DNA from: Gemmatimonadota bacterium
GTDB lineage: Bacteria > Gemmatimonadota > Gemmatimonadetes > Gemmatimonadales > Gemmatimonadaceae
Direction of reading: 5' to 3'
Assembly (NCBI GenBank): GCA_003221805.1
Contig: QHUA01000001.1
Span: 1 to 44,875, forward strand
DNA length: 44,875 nt
Shown here: piece by piece, positions 41,506 through 44,875 of the stretch
How positions within the stretch are numbered: position 1 is the first letter of the stretch
Layout: every line of letters begins with the position of its first letter
Translations under genes and position numbers: made by a program
Notes under the pieces: generated by a model
Told to the model about the DNA's origin: nothing
The model's input: only the letters and a program-made list of their open reading frames with translations
Databases searched by the model: none

Positions 41506-42225
41506 TCACGAAGACATTTCTCTCACCATCGGCATCGCGGTGTCCCGGTCACCGATGTCGCTGAATGTAGAGCCAAGCGAGCCGGGTTCAATGAGAAACG
41601 TCATACCCCTCCGCTCGGCGATTCCCGCCGACACCAGCCGGCTCAGGGCAAGCGCGATCGACTCTCTCGTCGCGCCCACCATCTCACAAAGAAGTCGGTG
41701 ATGGCTGTTCTCGAGCTTGAGCCGCCCATCTGGTGCAGTGAAGCTATTGTCGCTGCTCAAGTGCGTGAGCGTGGACATCAGCCGTTGATCTACGTTCAGC
41801 GCGGCGAGCTCGTGAAGCTTCTCGAGCAGGTATGCGCGCTCCGACATGATCTGCGACAGAAGTGGAATCGTTTGCGCCGGTCGCTCACGGACAAATGCGC
41901 GGAACTGTGCTCCGCTAAGAAACAGCGTCCTCGTCTCTTCCGATGCATTCGCGTCGGTGACGTAGCAGCTGCTCGGTGAAAGTCCCTCGCTGCCAAATGT
42001 CTGTCCCGCCGTAGCGATGACCGGCACGAATCCACGGCCAACTTTGATCTTGTTGCGCAGTACCACGTGCCCTTCGAGGACGATGAAAACACCGTCAGCC
42101 GGAGCACCACGCTGATACAGTTGGAATCCAGACGGCCAGACTGCTCTCGCTCCGTACGCGGTTATGGCGGCTATTTCTTCGGAGGTGAGACGTGAGCGTC
42201 GCACTCCTGACTCGGTGGTTCGCAT
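41506..42225 (-). CDS. Crp/Fnr-family transcriptional regulator
   Basis: A 239-residue protein starting at ATG 42225 behind AGGAAG. The N-terminal cNMP-binding-like beta barrel covers about 25-125 (FIVLEGHVVLRNK, GQTFGSEGL), a long dimer helix follows (LLSQIMSERAYLLEKLHELAAL), and the C-terminal winged helix contains LCEMVGATRESIALALSRLVSAGI. There is no cluster of cysteines for an Fnr-type iron-sulphur centre, and the canonical cAMP-contact RxS pattern is not obvious, so the ligand is unknown. It leads an operon with the downstream hydrolase. A 14-bp palindrome sits in the 90-bp gap upstream. Confidence 0.9.
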   Translation of the reverse strand: MRTTESGVRRSRLTSEEIAAITAYGARAVWPSGFQLYQRGAPADGVFIVLEGHVVLRNKIKVGRGFVPVIATAGQTFGSEGLSPSSCYVTDANASEETRTLFLSGAQFRAFVRERPAQTIPLLSQIMSERAYLLEKLHELAALNVDQRLMSTLTHLSSDNSFTAPDGRLKLENSHHRLLCEMVGATRESIALALSRLVSAGIAERRGMTFLIEPGSLGSTFSDIGDRDTAMPMVREMSS

Positions 42226-42292
42226 CAAGCTTCCTGCCGTTCCGTTCTTGACGAGAACGACTCTATCGCAATGTCCGGGCCGGTACGGAATG

Positions 42293-42306
42293 GCGAATGT
42301 ATTCGC
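42293..42306. promoter_or_regulatory. Palindrome upstream of the Crp/Fnr gene
   Basis: GCGAATGTATTCGC, a perfect 6-2-6 palindrome, lies in the 90-bp gap between the M28 peptidase stop and the regulator start, 68 bp before the ATG. It may be an autoregulatory or other operator; it does not match the Crp consensus TGTGAN6TCACA. Confidence 0.4.
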
Positions 42307-42315
42307 GTCCCACTC

Positions 42316-44409
42316 TCACTTTATCAACGCCGTCGCGTGCTGCAGCATGTGCGTCGCTGCGTCAAAGCGGCTGGCAAGATCGGCTAATTCGCGTTCTACA
42401 GCACTCTCCTCACCAAGACGGATCGCTTCATTTACCGAGGGGAGAACCATCGTCGCATAACCGTTGTTCTCGTCAGATGCGTAAATCAGGTTTCTGAACC
42501 AGGACCGCGTAACCAGACCCTGTGGTCTTGTAAGCTGGCGTTCAACTTCGAGCAGGTTTGCGTTGACTTGTTTGAGCGTTGCTGTCGATAGCTGAGCCGT
42601 AAGCGCGCGATCACGCGCCGCATTGAACGCAACCGCTGCGTCTCCCATCCGGGTAATCGCCGATGTCAGACCCGCTGTCGAAGTCTTCCAATGCTTGCTT
42701 GCAATTGCGCTGTCGACTCGTGTTCCGAATCGGCGCATCGTCCGCGCGAACTCTACGTAGTCGTAGGGAAGGATATCGGCGTTGGCGATGCGCAGCAGCA
42801 TCGACGCACCAATGCGCGCCGCCGCCACGTGGTACTCGAACTTTGGATCGCCAAACTTCGTCATCCAATGATACGAGTCGTACGCGGAGTGATATATGCC
42901 CTGCGGCCCACTAAATCCCCAATCGGCGATTGGAATTCCGAGATGGTTGTAGAAGCCGGCGAAATCGGAGCCGCCGCCTGGATCTCCCATCGGTGGCTCA
43001 AGAGAATCAGCCGCGAGGTTAGCCCGCTTCCTCCACACGTCGTACACACTGCCTTCATGACTCGGATCAGGAACTTTCTTCGCAACGTCACGCAACAGTG
43101 CGCGGAGAGACGGTGATCCGCCACCACCGAAGTTGGGGCCCTGCGCAATGTCGTCCTGATTTAGATACGCGACGGCGTTTTTTCGCAGGCGCAGCGAATC
43201 TTCTTCGACGTATTCCGTGGATCCGATCAATCCCCACTCTTCGGCATCCCAGGTCGCGAATACGATCGTTCGCTTCGGGGTTTTCCCCGCCTTCGCCTGC
43301 TCGGCGATGGCGCGTGCCGCCTCGAGTACGCTGACGGTTCCGCTCACGTTGTCTGCGGCGCCGGGTCCCCACGCGTCACGATGACCACCGATCATCACGA
43401 TCTCGTCGGGGAAATCGGTGCCACGAATCACTCCGAAGGTGTCCCAGATTTCCTTGTAAGGATTCGTGTTCGCATCGGTAGCGACGGCAATTCGCGCCCG
43501 TACTGGTCCGGGCCCGACGTGATAACGGAAGCCGAGACCTCCCTGCCACGGCTGGGGAATGGAGTTGCCCGACAATCCACGTAGCAGTTCGGCGGCATTT
43601 CCATAGGAGATCGGTAGCACAGGAATACGCGGGACTTCCATTTGCGCCAACGGAATTCGTTTCGCGTTCTCCGTGCTCGGATAACCCGGCGTGCTCGGAT
43701 CGCCGTTCGGATTCATCACGCTTCCCCTCTGAATCCCGTGATCTGGCCGCATCGGGCCGAGCGGATACACATCGCCACGAGCGTAACCATCGTCGGCGGG
43801 ATCGCTGTAGATGATCAGGCCAACCGCGTTGTGCTTTTCTGCCTCGCGCGCTTTAATCCCGCGATACGATCGGCCATATCGCGCAATCGCAATTTTTCCT
43901 TTGACTGAAACCCCCATGGAATCGAGCTGCGCATAGTCTTCGATCAGCCCGTAGTTCACGTAGACGACTTCACCCTGCACATCACCTGCTGCTCCATAAC
44001 CGTTGAAGGGCATTACCTGCGGGTATGCGACAGAAGTCGTGTCCTCGGCGATTGGCCCCTCTTGAAGCTTCAGCTCGATCGGATCAGGGCTGACTCGCCA
44101 TACACGCGTGCTGACTGGATGCGGCATCCACACTTTGTACGCGCGAACTTCCGTCTCCAGACCCCATGACTTCATTTGCGCGATGACATAGTCGCGCGTG
44201 CGAGCCTGCGCGGGCGTACCCGCCATGTGCGGTTGGAGGGAGAGAAACCTGGAGTGCGCGGAGGCCTGGTCTGGCGAAGGCTTGCTGATCACATCGGCTT
44301 CTGCGGCACGCTCCACTGCAGCCGACGGAGGAGAATATCCGGGAGTGGTCTGTGCAGCGAGCGGAATTGCGAGCGCTGCTGTCACCGGAAGAACGAGTTT
44401 TCGGATCAT
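42316..44409 (-). CDS. M28 peptidase with PA domain, glutamate carboxypeptidase II-like
   Basis: A 697-residue exported peptidase. The signal peptide (MIRKLVLPVTAALAIPLAAQ) begins at ATG 44409, where AGGAG stands 10 bases upstream; the extra residues of the longer frame are not signal-like. A PA domain lies in the first third (VQGEVVYVNYG, GKIAIARYGRSYRGIKA). The M28 catalytic region shows MIGGHRDAWGPGAADNVSG with the first metal His and bridging Asp, TWDAEEWGLIGS with the general base Glu, and DSYHWMTKFG late in the sequence. A helical dimerisation-type domain ends the protein. This is the architecture of NAALADase/transferrin-receptor-like peptidases, here secreted. Confidence 0.92.
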   Translation of the reverse strand: MIRKLVLPVTAALAIPLAAQTTPGYSPPSAAVERAAEADVISKPSPDQASAHSRFLSLQPHMAGTPAQARTRDYVIAQMKSWGLETEVRAYKVWMPHPVSTRVWRVSPDPIELKLQEGPIAEDTTSVAYPQVMPFNGYGAAGDVQGEVVYVNYGLIEDYAQLDSMGVSVKGKIAIARYGRSYRGIKAREAEKHNAVGLIIYSDPADDGYARGDVYPLGPMRPDHGIQRGSVMNPNGDPSTPGYPSTENAKRIPLAQMEVPRIPVLPISYGNAAELLRGLSGNSIPQPWQGGLGFRYHVGPGPVRARIAVATDANTNPYKEIWDTFGVIRGTDFPDEIVMIGGHRDAWGPGAADNVSGTVSVLEAARAIAEQAKAGKTPKRTIVFATWDAEEWGLIGSTEYVEEDSLRLRKNAVAYLNQDDIAQGPNFGGGGSPSLRALLRDVAKKVPDPSHEGSVYDVWRKRANLAADSLEPPMGDPGGGSDFAGFYNHLGIPIADWGFSGPQGIYHSAYDSYHWMTKFGDPKFEYHVAAARIGASMLLRIANADILPYDYVEFARTMRRFGTRVDSAIASKHWKTSTAGLTSAITRMGDAAVAFNAARDRALTAQLSTATLKQVNANLLEVERQLTRPQGLVTRSWFRNLIYASDENNGYATMVLPSVNEAIRLGEESAVERELADLASRFDAATHMLQHATALIK

Positions 44410-44446
44410 CCCCAATAAGCTCCTGGTTTTTGTCGGGAGGCCAAGA

Positions 44447-44875
44447 TCACTCGTCCAGTTGCTCCAGGGCGGCAGTGATGGCTTCACGAAGCTTGGCTTC
44501 ACTGCCCTCGCCGGACGGAATGCCGGCCGCCAGTGAGTTGAATTTCGTCAGCATCTCTGCCTCGACGAATTTGTCCGGTTCACGTACGCCGAGAGACTCG
44601 AGCGATCGAACGGCAAGGCGACGTAGCAGCGCTAGGGTCGGGCTCTCGAGGGCTGCAAGCACTTGCGGATCTGACGGCTCTTCTTTCGTCGCGCGGTCAC
44701 GCTTGCGCCGCGGTGCTGCCAGCAACGATGAAATCGTGCCGAGTTTTATAACGAAGGATCCCGGCGAGTGCTCTCGCCATTCAGAGACGACGCCACGACG
44801 TCTAAGCGCTGGCAGAAGAGATACGACCGCCGCGCGGACCGCCGAAACACCACCCGGACTCTGGTTGCCGCGTCC
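44447..44875 (-). CDS. Unknown protein, N-terminus beyond the window
   Basis: The reverse frame is open from the window edge at 44875 to a stop at 44447, giving about 142 visible residues. The visible start (RGNQSPGGVSAVRAAVVSLLPALRRRG) and middle (RRKRDRATKEEPSDPQ) precede a helical end (ALLRRLAVRSLESLGVREPDKFVEAEMLTKF). No family is recognised. The TTG at 44725 inside the frame is not a convincing start, so the gene probably continues past 44875. It sits 37 bp upstream of the M28 peptidase start and may be in the same operon. Confidence 0.55.
   Translation of the reverse strand, partial: GRGNQSPGGVSAVRAAVVSLLPALRRRGVVSEWREHSPGSFVIKLGTISSLLAAPRRKRDRATKEEPSDPQVLAALESPTLALLRRLAVRSLESLGVREPDKFVEAEMLTKFNSLAAGIPSGEGSEAKLREAITAALEQLDE

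Noticed and set aside
1-44875. tRNA, rRNA genes, CRISPR arrays, complete insertion sequences
   Set aside because: I looked for T-arm-like motifs, regular spacer-repeat arrays and transposase motifs and found none convincing; a covariance-model search would be needed to be certain.

Overview
The window looks like chromosomal DNA of a free-living, diderm, GC-rich (about 60%) bacterium, most likely Gemmatimonadota or a close relative. This is inferred from the gene mix: lipobox signal peptides, a PA/M28 and an M1 peptidase, glutamine synthetases I and III side by side, an MqnD-like protein, Ku plus three-domain LigD, a large Lhr helicase, and highly basic histone-tail-like proteins. I see no rRNA, tRNA, CRISPR array or complete insertion sequence. 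Almost all DNA is coding; no gap exceeds 300 bp.

Layout. 1-5.8 kb: a truncated beta-propeller/phosphoesterase lipoprotein, a GNAT acetyltransferase followed by a G-quadruplex-prone 7-bp repeat, a small membrane protein, and a large Ig-like/M30-type peptidase lipoprotein whose leader can fold into a three-way junction. 5.9-10.5 kb: a small basic DUF6496-like protein, a CDP-alcohol phosphatidyltransferase behind GSI-alpha, and a divergent GSIII. 10.5-10.7 kb: a 192-bp inverted-repeat element resembling a MITE. 10.8-15.6 kb: four tightly coupled genes (zinc-ribbon membrane protein, MqnD-like protein, GAF/PAS histidine kinase, REC-HD-GYP regulator). 15.7-18.1 kb: an acidic/AT-hook/basic-tail protein with a clear terminator, then an alpha/beta hydrolase overlapping a MerR-like gene. 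18.1-24.8 kb: Lhr, a PLD-family enzyme with one altered HKD motif, and, divergent by only 11 bp, a plasmid-type RepA-like (RPA) initiator. 24.9-28 kb: an S41 protease with a bidirectional terminator, an unknown lipoprotein, a zinc-ribbon protein and a cold-shock protein. 28.1-33 kb: the Ku-LigD NHEJ operon, an unknown small protein, and a NrtR-like Nudix regulator with a palindrome at its start. 33.1-38 kb: an operon of acyl desaturase, four-Cys YggX-like protein and GH3 lipoprotein, then an M1 peptidase. 38.1-44.9 kb: a frameshifted aldo/keto reductase, a metallo-beta-lactamase-fold enzyme, a second R/S-rich basic protein, a Crp/Fnr-hydrolase operon, an M28 peptidase and a partial unknown gene.

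Themes: secreted or lipid-anchored hydrolases, nitrogen assimilation, DNA end joining and repair, and repeated histone-tail-like proteins. Most promising for follow-up are the inverted-repeat element at 10539-10730, the leader structure at 5231-5303, the set of basic proteins, the chromosomal RPA-type initiator, the four-cysteine YggX, and the broken reductase. All assignments come from reading motifs; no database search was run.
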